From contig JBMFWH010000001.1 of NCBI GenBank assembly GCA_049965455.1, positions 12,060 through 76,059 of the forward strand: a DNA stretch of 64,000 nucleotides. Reading direction: 5' to 3'. This DNA is from JAVRLB01 sp049965455 (GTDB lineage Archaea > Thermoplasmatota > Thermoplasmata > Thermoplasmatales > ARK-15). How positions within the stretch are numbered: the first letter of the stretch is position 1; every line of letters starts with the position of its first letter. Below are positions 1-8,896 of the stretch, in pieces. Position numbers and translations under genes: made by a program. Under the pieces are notes generated by a model that did not search any database, had not been told where the DNA came from, and saw only the letters and a program-made list of their open reading frames with translations.

Positions 1-267
1 GCTCTCTACTGATCCTTTTTTCATCACACCATCCGCAAAATCAGAGAGTCCGTCAAGATGAAGTATTCCAGTCATCAGGTATAGAGAAATCAAAGAAAAT
101 AATACTGTGAGGAAATGAGGCAGAAAATGCTCTGACACTATATATACTATTATCGGCACCAGAGAGATCAAGAACGCTAAAAACGAGATAAAATAGAGTT
201 GTCCAGTAGCTCGACTCAGCTCTCCTTTTACCGGTACTCTGGTAAAAAATCCAAATAGATCCAGCAT
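1..267 (-). CDS. cobS: Adenosylcobinamide-GDP ribazoletransferase (cobalamin synthase), N-terminal part, cut by window edge
   Basis: The minus-strand frame from the ATG at 267 is open to the window edge (89 codons). It starts MLDLFGFFTRVPVKGEL, matching the CobS N-terminus (xFTRIPV), and residues 70-80 read HLDGLSDFADG, the conserved Asp-rich segment that binds the metal and substrate of this family. Two hydrophobic stretches lie at about residues 25-45 and 48-68. CobS is an integral membrane enzyme joining adenosylcobinamide-GDP to alpha-ribazole in the last steps of B12 assembly. The divergent cobT starts 46 bp away, so the two probably share a regulatory region. A longer open frame over the same DNA (53-301) gives no family-like protein and is not used. 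Confidence 0.88.
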   Translation of the reverse strand, partial: MLDLFGFFTRVPVKGELSRATGQLYFISFLAFLISLVPIIVYIVSEHFLPHFLTVLFSLISLYLMTGILHLDGLSDFADGVMKKGSVES

Positions 268-313
268 TGCAAAAACTTAAAATACACTTTACATATATCA
301 ACTTTGCTTAAAT

Positions 314-1273
314 ATGTTATTCTTGCTCGTCATATCCAATACCAATGTTGCGGAGATACCAGGTATCACAGTTGCGGGCGAAAATCCGGAGATCGTGAAA
401 TATACGCCTCCCGCAGATGCAGAGTACCTTTTTTATGAGCGACCTTTATGCATAGATACAGTACCTGTAACCCCTGCCGGACACCCAACGCCTGGCATAA
501 TTACCAAGGCTGTAAGAGAACTCGTGAACATGCCCGTGATGGTTGTAAGGGCCGGCTCTATAATAGCTCCGAACCTGCCGTATATCCATATTACTGACCG
601 GCATGGAGAAAACATTGTGAACGAAACTGCCATAAAAGATATTGAGGTAATAATGAACAATGCCAGAATACTGGCAAGGCAGGTTCACCAGAGCGAGATC
701 ATGATAGCAGAGAGCATACCGGGTGGCACCACTACTGCACAGGCGGTATTGACTGCGCTGGGATACGATGCGCAGGTTTCTTCGGCAGACATTGAAAATC
801 CGATAAGTCTGAAAAAAGAGGTTGTAGAGAAAGCAATGTCCAGAATAAAGTTTCCAGTAACATGGAAAACTGTACTGAAAGAGCTTGGAGATCCCATGAT
901 GGCGTTTATCAACGGCTTTGTTCCTGAATTTGAAGGTGCTGTATACCTAGCCGGAGGAACCCAGATGCTTGCAGTGGCAGCATTGTTGAAAGAGCAGGGC
1001 ATAAAAGTGAAAAAGATCGCAACTACCCGATACATCACAGAAGACAGGCTTTCATCATTTAAAAAAACTGCAGCTGAGATCGGAGCAGAGTATTATTCAG
1101 CACCATTAAATTTTTCTGGATCTAAGTATAAAGGATTGAGAGACTATGAATCTGGAATGGTGAAAGAAGGTGTGGGCGCGGGAGGCGCAGTATATCTTGC
1201 CGAAAAGAACGGGATAGGCGTCAGCAAGATAACTGAAAGAGTAGAGAAGCTTTATTCTAAGTTTCTCAGATAA
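314..1273 (+). CDS. cobT: Archaeal CobT-like nicotinate-nucleotide:dimethylbenzimidazole phosphoribosyltransferase
   Basis: 319 residues of the archaeal CobT-like family (TIGR00303/MJ1598 type). Recognisable segments are FLLVISNTNVAEIPGI at the N-terminus, TPPADAEYL near residue 31, GHPTPGIITKA near 57, ESIPGGTTTAQAVLTALGY at about 133-151, and a Gly-rich C-terminus (GVGAGGAVYLA). The enzyme activates the lower-ligand base by forming alpha-ribazole phosphate for cobalamin assembly. It is divergent from cobS, which supports the pathway role. The ATG at 314 aligns with the family N-terminus. The 3' end overlaps the convergent nnr gene by 8 bp. The base actually used (adenine, DMB or other) cannot be read from sequence. 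Confidence 0.88.
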   Translation: MLFLLVISNTNVAEIPGITVAGENPEIVKYTPPADAEYLFYERPLCIDTVPVTPAGHPTPGIITKAVRELVNMPVMVVRAGSIIAPNLPYIHITDRHGENIVNETAIKDIEVIMNNARILARQVHQSEIMIAESIPGGTTTAQAVLTALGYDAQVSSADIENPISLKKEVVEKAMSRIKFPVTWKTVLKELGDPMMAFINGFVPEFEGAVYLAGGTQMLAVAALLKEQGIKVKKIATTRYITEDRLSSFKKTAAEIGAEYYSAPLNFSGSKYKGLRDYESGMVKEGVGAGGAVYLAEKNGIGVSKITERVEKLYSKFLR

Positions 1274-2828
1274 CCTCAAACCCGTACATCTTTTTGAGCT
1301 CTTCAAACCTGGTTCTTATCGTTAAAAGCGCTTCTGGCAGATGCTCTAATATGTCTCTAGCGACCATGCCGTCCTCCCCTTTATCCTTGGCAGCCAGGTT
1401 CCCGGCCAGGCCATGCGCAAACACGCCCATTCTCACAGCATTTTCAGTGTTGAGCCCCAACCCATGCATGGCGGCGATAGTGCCCGTAAGCACATCTCCG
1501 CTGCCCGCAGTGGCCATGCCCACATTGCCGGTCATGTTTATGTACACTTTTCCGGCGGGTGTGCCGATCTGAGTATGAGCGCCCTTTAAAACGAGATAAA
1601 CATGATTGGCTTGCGCAAAAGACCTGACAAATTCGATCGAGTCTTCAAGAATGGCGTTTATATCCTTTTTTGCAAGCCTGCTCATCTCTCCGAGATGGGG
1701 AGTCAGGATGGTGTCTGCAGTTCTGGATGTTAATATTTCCGGATGATCTGCAATAGCGCTCAATCCATCGCCATCGATCAATATCGGCTTTTTTATTTCT
1801 GACGCCAGCTCTGCAATAAGAGTCTGCGTCTCAGCATTCAAAGATAATCCTGGCCCCAAAACCACAAAATCCGAGAGTTCTGCAAGGTTTAATATCCCTG
1901 TTTTCTCGCTGTAATGCACAGATCCGTCATATGTTTCGGATACAGGATAAAACACGATCTCTCTCGCGTCTGAAACAGACTGTATGAGCGATTCTGGTAT
2001 GACCAGCCTCGCGTACCCTCCGCCAGCCTTTAAGAACGATAATGCTGAAAAATAGGGCGCGCCATAATAGTTTTTCGAGCCTGCAACAACAAGCACGTTT
2101 CCAAACATGTTTTTGTACCCTGCCTTACCTCGTGCAGGAATGAAAACAGGATCATTGATCTCTGTAAGCAAAGACTCTGATTCATAAAGGGCTGGGGGAA
2201 ACGATATGCGCGATACCATGATCTTGCCGCAATATTCAAAGCCGGGATAGAGTACAATGCCGGATTTCAGGGTTCCGAAAGTGACCGTGTAATCTGCCTT
2301 TACTGCAATGCCCATTATTTTTCCTGAATCGCCATTTATGCCGGACGGGATGTCAATGCTAAATACCGGTTTTTTGCTGTTGTTGATAATCGAAATGGCA
2401 TCTGCATATTTTCCTTCTACGTTCTTATATAACCCTGTGCCGAATATTGCGTCTACGATTGCATCACAGTTTTTTACATACTCTTCAGCGCTATTCTTTT
2501 CGAATTTTTCTATTTTTGTAATCTTCTTTATTATCTCAAAGTTCAACTTTGCAGAGCCCTGATACTTGTCAGGGCTTTCAAGAATGAATACCTTAACTTC
2601 TGCACCGTTAGAGATCAGCTTTCTGGAACTTACAAGACCGTCTCCGCCGTTGTTTCCAGGCCCTGCAAACACTGCAAACTTCTTTTTTAATACATTCGAG
2701 AATGTGTTCAAAATACAAAAATAAACAGCATTGCCTGCATTTTCCATCAGGATCTGGTCTGCAATGCCGAACTTGCTTATGGCTGCATGATCCATATCGC
2801 GCATCTGTTGAGTCTTACAAATTTTCAT
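1266..2828 (-). CDS. nnr: Bifunctional NAD(P)H-hydrate epimerase / ADP-dependent NAD(P)HX dehydratase
   Basis: 520 residues with two domains. The N-terminal YjeF_N epimerase (about 1-215) has GPGNNGGDG near residue 56 and IPSGINGDSG near 160. The C-terminal ribokinase-like dehydratase (about 225-515) has PHLGEM near 377 and the catalytic/nucleotide loop AGSGDVLTG near 441. It repairs damaged hydrated NADH and NADPH in the cytoplasm. The length fits the fused bacterial and archaeal enzymes (about 500). I chose the ATG at 2828; a GTG 15 bp upstream is in frame but adds residues unlike the family. It converges with cobT and overlaps it slightly. Confidence 0.93.
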   Translation of the reverse strand: MKICKTQQMRDMDHAAISKFGIADQILMENAGNAVYFCILNTFSNVLKKKFAVFAGPGNNGGDGLVSSRKLISNGAEVKVFILESPDKYQGSAKLNFEIIKKITKIEKFEKNSAEEYVKNCDAIVDAIFGTGLYKNVEGKYADAISIINNSKKPVFSIDIPSGINGDSGKIMGIAVKADYTVTFGTLKSGIVLYPGFEYCGKIMVSRISFPPALYESESLLTEINDPVFIPARGKAGYKNMFGNVLVVAGSKNYYGAPYFSALSFLKAGGGYARLVIPESLIQSVSDAREIVFYPVSETYDGSVHYSEKTGILNLAELSDFVVLGPGLSLNAETQTLIAELASEIKKPILIDGDGLSAIADHPEILTSRTADTILTPHLGEMSRLAKKDINAILEDSIEFVRSFAQANHVYLVLKGAHTQIGTPAGKVYINMTGNVGMATAGSGDVLTGTIAAMHGLGLNTENAVRMGVFAHGLAGNLAAKDKGEDGMVARDILEHLPEALLTIRTRFEELKKMYGFEVI

Positions 2829-2886
2829 AGCTTCATCACGCACAATTAAAATAATTGTTACCCGTATTTATCGTTTTCTGTAAAAT

Positions 2887-3054
2887 CTATGCCAGAAATA
2901 AACCGTTAGACCACCTTTATATACTCATAAGTAAAAAGTATCGGAAAATGGCTGATTTCTAAAATATTAAAAGTGTAGGGGGTACGTACTTTTTAAAGAA
3001 AATCTATCACAAATGCCTTGTAATACATAATAAACTTGGAAGAAAATAGCAATA
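2887..3054 (+). repeat. Dispersed repeat R1, truncated copy
   Basis: 168 bp that match 13457-13624 base for base without gaps, at roughly 88% identity by my count (about 20 differences). The left end carries the same terminal inverted-repeat sequence as the complete copy. The right 26 bp, including the right inverted repeat, are missing; a different repeat (R3) begins at once at 3055. The shared body contains a TATA-like TTTATATA. No protein-coding frame is conserved. Confidence 0.85.
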
Positions 3055-3213
3055 GGTCACGATTCTGAAGTTAATGGTTCATAAAAATGAGTATTATGCG
3101 TAATTTTTACCGTATTTAAAGGATAGATAATATATTTTATTTTGTAATAATAAATTAAAAATATATTGTATTAAAGGCACTTTCTTTTAGATTGCCACTT
3201 CATAATCGTGACC
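3055..3213 (+). repeat. MITE-like element R3 with 17-bp terminal inverted repeats
   Basis: 159 bp bounded by GGTCACGATTCTGAAGT (3055-3071) and its near-perfect inverse ACTTCATAATCGTGACC (3197-3213; one mismatch). The right part (about 3154-3219) is repeated in inverse orientation at 61714-61780 with about two mismatches in 66 bp. The terminal motif alone recurs at 33817. No target duplication is visible, and no coding frame lies inside. It is probably a non-autonomous mobile element, or the end of one, and it sits just upstream of the secreted-protein cassette. Confidence 0.7.
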
Positions 3214-3324
3214 AGTTACTGCGAATAAAAAAAATATATATATGTTTGAGCATTACCAATTAACTTGACTTTCCATATTAAAATAGGAAAAGTCAAAGTT
3301 AAAATGGAGATGGAGAGGGAAAAT

Positions 3325-3855
3325 ATGGATGAAACCAAAAAAAAGAAAAACAGCCACGTAAAACACATTAGATCGGCTAGAAAAGGTCTGATCGGAGCTT
3401 TTGCGGTATTAACAACCTTTGTCTTGGCTTTGATTTTATTAAGTACCAATGTTAATGTATCTAATCTATCTCCGCAAACAATATCTCCTACATGGACCGG
3501 CTATGCATCTTCTGGACTTTATATAGTTCATTATACAAACGGCTTGGGCATCACAGTAGTACAATCAGAATTTGAAGCTAATTGGACATACTATGGAGAA
3601 AACGGTACATATATGCAGGGATATGCACCATACTGGCACGCAAATGCGCCACTTTGGGGTTCCTCGGTAAAATTAGAATCACCACAATGGGCACAGATTG
3701 CTCCAGGAAATGAGACAGCGTATGGTGATGGTTACTATATTGCCGGAATGGGTTGGTTTTCGATAACACAAGGATTTTACAGTGCATATAATATCCCACC
3801 TAATTCCTATGGTACTGGAACATTCTCTTGGGGATGTGGAACTGTAAATTACTAA
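3325..3855 (+). CDS. Small secreted or membrane-anchored Trp/Tyr-rich protein of unknown function
   Basis: 176 residues from the ATG at 3325, which is preceded by a good ribosome-binding site (GGAGAGG). In-frame starts at 3304, 3310 and a TTG at 3265 are also possible. The first 18 residues are highly basic (KKKK, HVKHIR, ARK). A single hydrophobic segment of about 20 residues follows (LIGAFAVLTTFVLALILL), then an outside domain of about 135 residues rich in Gly, Tyr (about 18) and Trp (7), with several NxT/NxS sites and a single Cys near the end (SWGCGTVNY). I do not recognise a family. It heads a four-gene cassette with a two-TM protein and an ABC transporter, the arrangement seen for exported peptides and bacteriocin-like products. 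That role is inference only. Confidence 0.7.
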   Translation: MDETKKKKNSHVKHIRSARKGLIGAFAVLTTFVLALILLSTNVNVSNLSPQTISPTWTGYASSGLYIVHYTNGLGITVVQSEFEANWTYYGENGTYMQGYAPYWHANAPLWGSSVKLESPQWAQIAPGNETAYGDGYYIAGMGWFSITQGFYSAYNIPPNSYGTGTFSWGCGTVNY

Positions 3856-3865
3856 AGTGGTGAAA

Positions 3866-4684
3866 ATGAAACTTGCAACAAAAAATTTTTTAATTATAAT
3901 TATTATTTTTTTAGTGTTGGGGCTGTTTTTCTCAGGTATGTTTGCAGTCCATAATGGGAATATATGTTTTTATTATACAACAAATCAGAAGCCATATCTT
4001 CCGGGAAGTTATGAAAATTATTCTTTAAATGAATTCGCAGTACTCGGGGATATGTCATATAACTTTAAAGGCTATATAAATGTAAGTTCGGGAATATCGT
4101 CAACAACGGTAGATGTAAATGTTTGGATTTCAGTACTGGCCAAGCCATCTTATTATTTTCATGATGTCAAAACTCTGATTTTCATAGAAAAAAATGGATA
4201 TTTTTATTATAATGGAAGCAGAGTAATCCTTCCATTTTTTTATGAAGGTAATACTGTTATATCTGAATTTAGAGGCAATTATAACAATGGCAGTAATGAT
4301 GGCGGATCAATAATTACAGATCCTGGGATATATCAATTCCATCCAGGAATATTTTTATCAACATCCTTTGAAGAGTATGAGTATTCGGCAGATTCCAAAC
4401 AGCTTTTTATAATGAGTAGTTTTGTAGATTCAGATCCATTATTTATGGAAGTGTTTGGGATAGCATATAAAGCAGATAACAATACTTATCCTGTTCCATT
4501 GCATATAATACTTAATAAGACAAACTATATAGTATTCCCTCCAGATTGGCTATATATAATTACTACATTTTCTGTGGTGTTCATAATTATGGGGGCTCCA
4601 ATAATTGTTCCTGTGTTAATTATTTTAATATTGATTGCATACAGAAAACACAAGAGGCGTAAATATGAGCGAAATGAACCGTGA
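3866..4684 (+). CDS. Two-TM membrane protein with large extracytoplasmic domain, unknown function
   Basis: 272 residues from the ATG at 3866; GTG codons at 3857 and 3860 are in frame. There is an N-terminal hydrophobic helix (NFLIIIIIFLVLGLFFSG), then an outside domain of about 190 residues with many NxS/NxT sites, a second helix pair region near residues 225-260, and a short strongly basic tail (YRKHKRRKYER). It begins 10 bp after the secreted protein and overlaps the ABC ATPase start by 20 bp, so the genes are probably co-transcribed. The topology suggests a receptor, accessory exporter part or self-protection protein for the upstream product. No family was recognised. Confidence 0.7.
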   Translation: MKLATKNFLIIIIIFLVLGLFFSGMFAVHNGNICFYYTTNQKPYLPGSYENYSLNEFAVLGDMSYNFKGYINVSSGISSTTVDVNVWISVLAKPSYYFHDVKTLIFIEKNGYFYYNGSRVILPFFYEGNTVISEFRGNYNNGSNDGGSIITDPGIYQFHPGIFLSTSFEEYEYSADSKQLFIMSSFVDSDPLFMEVFGIAYKADNNTYPVPLHIILNKTNYIVFPPDWLYIITTFSVVFIIMGAPIIVPVLIILILIAYRKHKRRKYERNEP

Positions 4685-5543
4685 AAAACCAATTATTGAA
4701 TGCTTAAATCTTACCAAGGCATATGAAAATCATTTTGTATTTAAGGATGCAAATTGCAAGACAGGGGGTGGAATCACAGGTTTGGTGGCACCGAATGGGT
4801 ATGGAAAAACAACATTTATTGAAATGTGTGTGGGAGTTAGGAAAAACTATGCTGGTAATATAAATATTCTTGGGAAATCTCCGGATTATGTTAAGAATTC
4901 CATTGGATTTGTTCCGGATAAACCATCATACCCTGCTAACATCAAAGTAGGAGATTACATAGAATTAGTAAATGAGATATATGGAAGAAAGCCTGATAAT
5001 AATATGATTCAATTAGCCAATATTGAAAAGGTAATGGATTTAAGAATTGGGGAACTATCAGCAGGGTATCTTAAAAGAGTTTCATTCTTGCTTGCAATAA
5101 CTCATTCCCCTAAAATTGTGTTTGCGGATGAACTGTTTTCAAATGTGGACAAATATGCAGTGTCTATAATGCTAAAAATGATTATGGATCTAAAGAATAG
5201 TGGTATTTCATTCATTATTTCATCTCATGATATTTCTGAATTGGCCAGCATCGCAGATAGAGTATTAATAATAAATGAAAATAAATTTAAGGAACTATAT
5301 CCGAGGAAATTGGAACTGAGGATCATACAAATATCGTCAGAGAACAATGAACTCCTTTATGAGCTATTAAAAAATTATTTTGAAGCGGAGATAACTGATA
5401 ATGGATTGATTGTCAAGTTTGACAATTTAAACAAACTTCTAAGATTGCTGTCCACATTTGATAAGGAAATTTATTCATTGAAAATTTTAGATAGGAGGGA
5501 GAGTTTTCTTGATGAAATCAATAAAGCCATTACTGAAGATTGA
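4665..5543 (+). CDS. ABC transporter ATP-binding protein with divergent motifs
   Basis: 292 residues from the ATG at 4665, after GAGGCG. The ABC domain spans about 8-215. The Walker A is APNGYGKTT (42-50; the usual first Gly is Ala), the signature is LSAGY (131-135, instead of LSGGQ), the Walker B is IVFADE (151-156, followed by LFSNVD where LDEPTNGLD is usual), and the switch histidine is in SSHD (188). Catalytic Lys, Asp, Glu and His are present, so hydrolysis is plausible. An extra C-terminal domain of about 75 residues is unassigned. It is the partner of the permease that overlaps it by 32 bp; drug, lipid or peptide export types are all possible. Confidence 0.88.
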   Translation: MSEMNREKPIIECLNLTKAYENHFVFKDANCKTGGGITGLVAPNGYGKTTFIEMCVGVRKNYAGNINILGKSPDYVKNSIGFVPDKPSYPANIKVGDYIELVNEIYGRKPDNNMIQLANIEKVMDLRIGELSAGYLKRVSFLLAITHSPKIVFADELFSNVDKYAVSIMLKMIMDLKNSGISFIISSHDISELASIADRVLIINENKFKELYPRKLELRIIQISSENNELLYELLKNYFEAEITDNGLIVKFDNLNKLLRLLSTFDKEIYSLKILDRRESFLDEINKAITED

Positions 5544-6228
5544 ATGGAAAAATCACAATTTTTATTTATATTTATCTATAAACATAACAATATTCTTAGT
5601 TTTGATAATGATTATAAAAATGGAAAATAATTCTTTAGTAACGGATTGTATTCAATTTTCACTTATTACGTTTATAATATTTGGATTATTCTGGGCTACA
5701 TCAATGCTTGAGAATCTAAAAAATTATAAGGAGAGTGGTATCTTAAAAACATACGTTTCCTATCCTATAAATACTGTTCAATTTGTTGTTTCAAAGCAAA
5801 TTCCATATTTAATGTGTGATTTAATATCCTTGATTGTAGGTTCATTTGCAGCATTTATTATAATCGGTGATCTTAAATTTCTAAGTTTGGAATTGTTTCT
5901 TATTGCTACACTGTTTACATTATTATCTTCAAGAGCATTATTTTTCTTGGGATCGATGATGTTAAGGTTAGGATTCTTGCCTGAGATAATAGTAATATTT
6001 TACTATGTCATTGTATTTTTCATTAATTATGCTCAAATTGGCATAAACACTATATTCTTCACACAGTTCCCATATTTTTATTTATTTGCCACTTTTTTTT
6101 CGTTAAATTATACGGACGTTGATATCTTAAATTTAATAGCAATGCCGATTATATATCTCATACTTATATTTCTAGCCATGGTTAGTTTTAAGATTACAAA
6201 CTGGAAATTATTATTTAATTACAAATAA
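5512..6228 (+). CDS. ABC-2-like transporter permease
   Basis: 238 residues from the ATG at 5512, preceded by the strong site GGAGGGAGAG inside the ATPase gene. About six hydrophobic helices are visible (near 20-38, 48-66, 100-120, 128-150, 155-180 and 205-228), the usual topology of an ABC-2 type permease half, with a soluble N-terminal start (KPLLKIEWKNHN). It would form the membrane part of the exporter with the preceding ATPase. The gene is very AT-rich, more so than the genes on either side of the cassette, which fits horizontal acquisition. Substrate unknown. Confidence 0.78.
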   Translation: MKSIKPLLKIEWKNHNFYLYLSINITIFLVLIMIIKMENNSLVTDCIQFSLITFIIFGLFWATSMLENLKNYKESGILKTYVSYPINTVQFVVSKQIPYLMCDLISLIVGSFAAFIIIGDLKFLSLELFLIATLFTLLSSRALFFLGSMMLRLGFLPEIIVIFYYVIVFFINYAQIGINTIFFTQFPYFYLFATFFSLNYTDVDILNLIAMPIIYLILIFLAMVSFKITNWKLLFNYK

Positions 6229-6489
6229 TTTTTTTAATTTATAAAAGTTGTTTCATAGATTATGTTCGTTAGATCTTCTGATATGAGAATTTTTTATTTG
6301 ACCTGCTATTCTCTATGCTGAGACTTTAGTGTTTATCAAGCCTGATACCCTCTATCTCTAGATTCACAGTGCACAGTATCTATTTACATATGTAAAAAAA
6401 TACTCAATCTTTATGTTAACTTACATCATAACATCCCCCGGTCACAAAAATTAAAAAAACTTAATAACTTTAACGTATATAACACACTT

Positions 6490-8853
6490 ATGATAATTGA
6501 ATCTTATGACATTTATATGGATGTGGATAGTGCCTCAGACTCTTACAGAGGAACTGAGAAAATTAAAGTATTGGGCGCTAACGAGCAACTGGTATTGAAC
6601 TCTTTTAACCTGAACATAAAAAGCATAAAGCTTGACCGGAAAAACGTGAAATTCAGCATCAATGCTGAAAAAGAAGAGCTCACGATATCAGAGTATGTGG
6701 ACGGCCAAGTAACCGTAACAGTGGAATTTGAAGGCAAAATCAACGAGAATCTCATGGGCCTGTACATGGCCAACAGCAAGAATGGCAAGATGTATACGAC
6801 TCAGTTTGAGCCAACACAGGCACGCTGGGCGTTTCCGTGCCTTGACAATCCTTATTATAAGGCAAAATTCAACATCTCTTTGCTGATCGATAAAGATCTA
6901 GATGCAATATCAAACATGCCCGTTAAATTCAGGAAAGTGTCAGGAAATAGAAAACTGGTCAAGTTCAAAGAAACTCCGAGAATGTCCACTTATCTTGTGT
7001 ACATAGGGATCGGGAAGTTCGAGGAGAAATCGCAGCATTTAAAAAACAAGAACGTGATTCTGACCGCTCCTGCAGGAACATTGAAAAGCACGGATTTTCC
7101 GATCGATATTGCCAAGAAAGCAATAACGTTTTACGAGAACTATTTTAATATCAAATATGCAATGCCAAAGATGCACTTGATCTCAGTCCCGGAATTTGCT
7201 GCAGGTGCGATGGAAAACTGGGGCGCGATAACGTTCAGGGAGGTAGTGTTACTCGTGGATGAGACTACAAGCAACGCTGTCAAAAAAAGGGTTGCGGAAG
7301 TGATCAGCCACGAAATTGCGCACCAATGGTTCGGAGATCTTGTGACCATGAAATGGTGGAATGATCTGTGGCTCAATGAGAGCTTTGCTACGTTTATGGC
7401 ATATAAGGTTCTGGACCATTACTATCCGCAATGGGACTCTTGGGCAGAGCTGATGCTTGGAGATACTTCCGGGGCTCTGAGAGGAGACTCTCTTAAAAAC
7501 ACGCATCCGATTGATGTAAAAGTGCAAGATCCAAAAGAGATAACCCAGATATTTGACGAGATAAGCTATGGAAAGGGTGGAAGCATATTGAGAATGATAG
7601 AGGCATATGTTGGGCTCGATAATTTCAGGGACGGAGTGCGCAAGTACCTGACCAAGTTCGCGTACTCGAATGCTGAAGGACAGGATCTATGGAACGAGAT
7701 AGAGGCAATTACAAAACAGCCGATGTCAAAGATAATGAAAGCATGGATTGAGAAAGAGGGATATCCAGTGATATCTGCAAGCAGGAATGGAGAGCTGATC
7801 AAGATTGAACAGACCCGGTTCCTGTTAGATGGAACTATTGAAAAAGATTCTTGGCCAGTACCTTTGACCATTAAAAGAGCGGGCAGCGCAGAATCAATAT
7901 TGTTAGAGGAAGAGAGTAAAACCATAAAAAGCGAGGGCTTTATAAAGCTGAACATAAACCAGACCGGATTTTACAGAGTGAAATATGACAGCTACCTGTT
8001 TGAAAACATAATAAGAAACAAAGACAAGCTATCAGAGCTGGATAAATGGGGAATTGTAAATGATGCGTTTGCATTTTTGCTGGCCGGATTGATAAGCAAG
8101 GCAGAGTATGTTGAGAAGATCCGTGCATTTAAAAATGAAACTGAGTACCTTGTTATTAAAGAGATAGAATCCCAGCTGTCCACGCTGTTGCTGATACTGG
8201 ACAATGATGCAGAATTGAGTGATTTTGCCAGGTCTTATTTCAGGACGCATCTGGACAGGCTGGAGCAGGGCATGGCTTCAGAAAACGATCGCATATTGCG
8301 TGGCTCTGTCGCTTTAGACCTGTGCTTGCTGGACAAGCAGTTTGCAGAGTCTATGGCGTCCAGGTTCAGGGACTTTGAAAAATCTGATCCTGATATGAAA
8401 AATGCGATTTCGCAATCAGCGGCACTCGTGTTCAAAAACCTGGATGCGCTGATGGAGAAGTACAAGGCCACTGACAAGGATGAAGATAAAATGTATCTGA
8501 TCGGCGCGATGGGATGGTTGCCAGAGTCAGAACTGGATAAAGTGGTAAGCCTGATCAGAAGCGGAGACATCAAAAAGCAGGATACTACAAGATTTTATAT
8601 CTCGGCAGCACTGTGCCCATACAACAGGGCATATATATTAAAAAACTTTGAAACAATAGTGAAAGAAACGTTAAAAGTGTTTGCAGGCACAGGCTATGCA
8701 GGGCGGTTGGTAGAAATATCGGTACCTTATCTGGGGCTAAAGAAAGAGCATGAAATAAAGAGTATCCTGAGCAAGCTAACGGACCTGGAATTGAAGAGAG
8801 GAATAGAGAAAGGACTGGAATTATTGACCATATATTCCAAGCTTGTGAGATAA
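6490..8853 (+). CDS. M1-family aminopeptidase, tricorn interacting factor F2/F3 type
   Basis: 787 residues, close to the 780-783 of Thermoplasma tricorn factors F2 and F3. It has the M1 exopeptidase motif GAMENWG (239-245), zinc site HEIAH (274-278) with the third ligand Glu in LNESFA (about 297), and an ERAP1-like C-terminal helical domain (about 470-787). It trims peptides of a few residues, produced by proteasome and tricorn protease, to free amino acids in the cytoplasm. The ATG at 6490 gives the expected family start (IIESYDIYMDVD). It stands alone 261 bp after the ABC cassette and is followed by a UPF0173 hydrolase. F2 versus F3 cannot be settled by eye. Confidence 0.93.
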   Translation: MIIESYDIYMDVDSASDSYRGTEKIKVLGANEQLVLNSFNLNIKSIKLDRKNVKFSINAEKEELTISEYVDGQVTVTVEFEGKINENLMGLYMANSKNGKMYTTQFEPTQARWAFPCLDNPYYKAKFNISLLIDKDLDAISNMPVKFRKVSGNRKLVKFKETPRMSTYLVYIGIGKFEEKSQHLKNKNVILTAPAGTLKSTDFPIDIAKKAITFYENYFNIKYAMPKMHLISVPEFAAGAMENWGAITFREVVLLVDETTSNAVKKRVAEVISHEIAHQWFGDLVTMKWWNDLWLNESFATFMAYKVLDHYYPQWDSWAELMLGDTSGALRGDSLKNTHPIDVKVQDPKEITQIFDEISYGKGGSILRMIEAYVGLDNFRDGVRKYLTKFAYSNAEGQDLWNEIEAITKQPMSKIMKAWIEKEGYPVISASRNGELIKIEQTRFLLDGTIEKDSWPVPLTIKRAGSAESILLEEESKTIKSEGFIKLNINQTGFYRVKYDSYLFENIIRNKDKLSELDKWGIVNDAFAFLLAGLISKAEYVEKIRAFKNETEYLVIKEIESQLSTLLLILDNDAELSDFARSYFRTHLDRLEQGMASENDRILRGSVALDLCLLDKQFAESMASRFRDFEKSDPDMKNAISQSAALVFKNLDALMEKYKATDKDEDKMYLIGAMGWLPESELDKVVSLIRSGDIKKQDTTRFYISAALCPYNRAYILKNFETIVKETLKVFAGTGYAGRLVEISVPYLGLKKEHEIKSILSKLTDLELKRGIEKGLELLTIYSKLVR

Positions 8854-8896
8854 AGTATTTAAATAAAAACATATATCATGAGAAGGTGATCATAAT

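Noticed and set aside
53..301. Minus-strand frame of 82 codons over the window start
   Set aside because: Its product resembles no protein, while another minus frame from 267 gives a clear CobS N-terminus.
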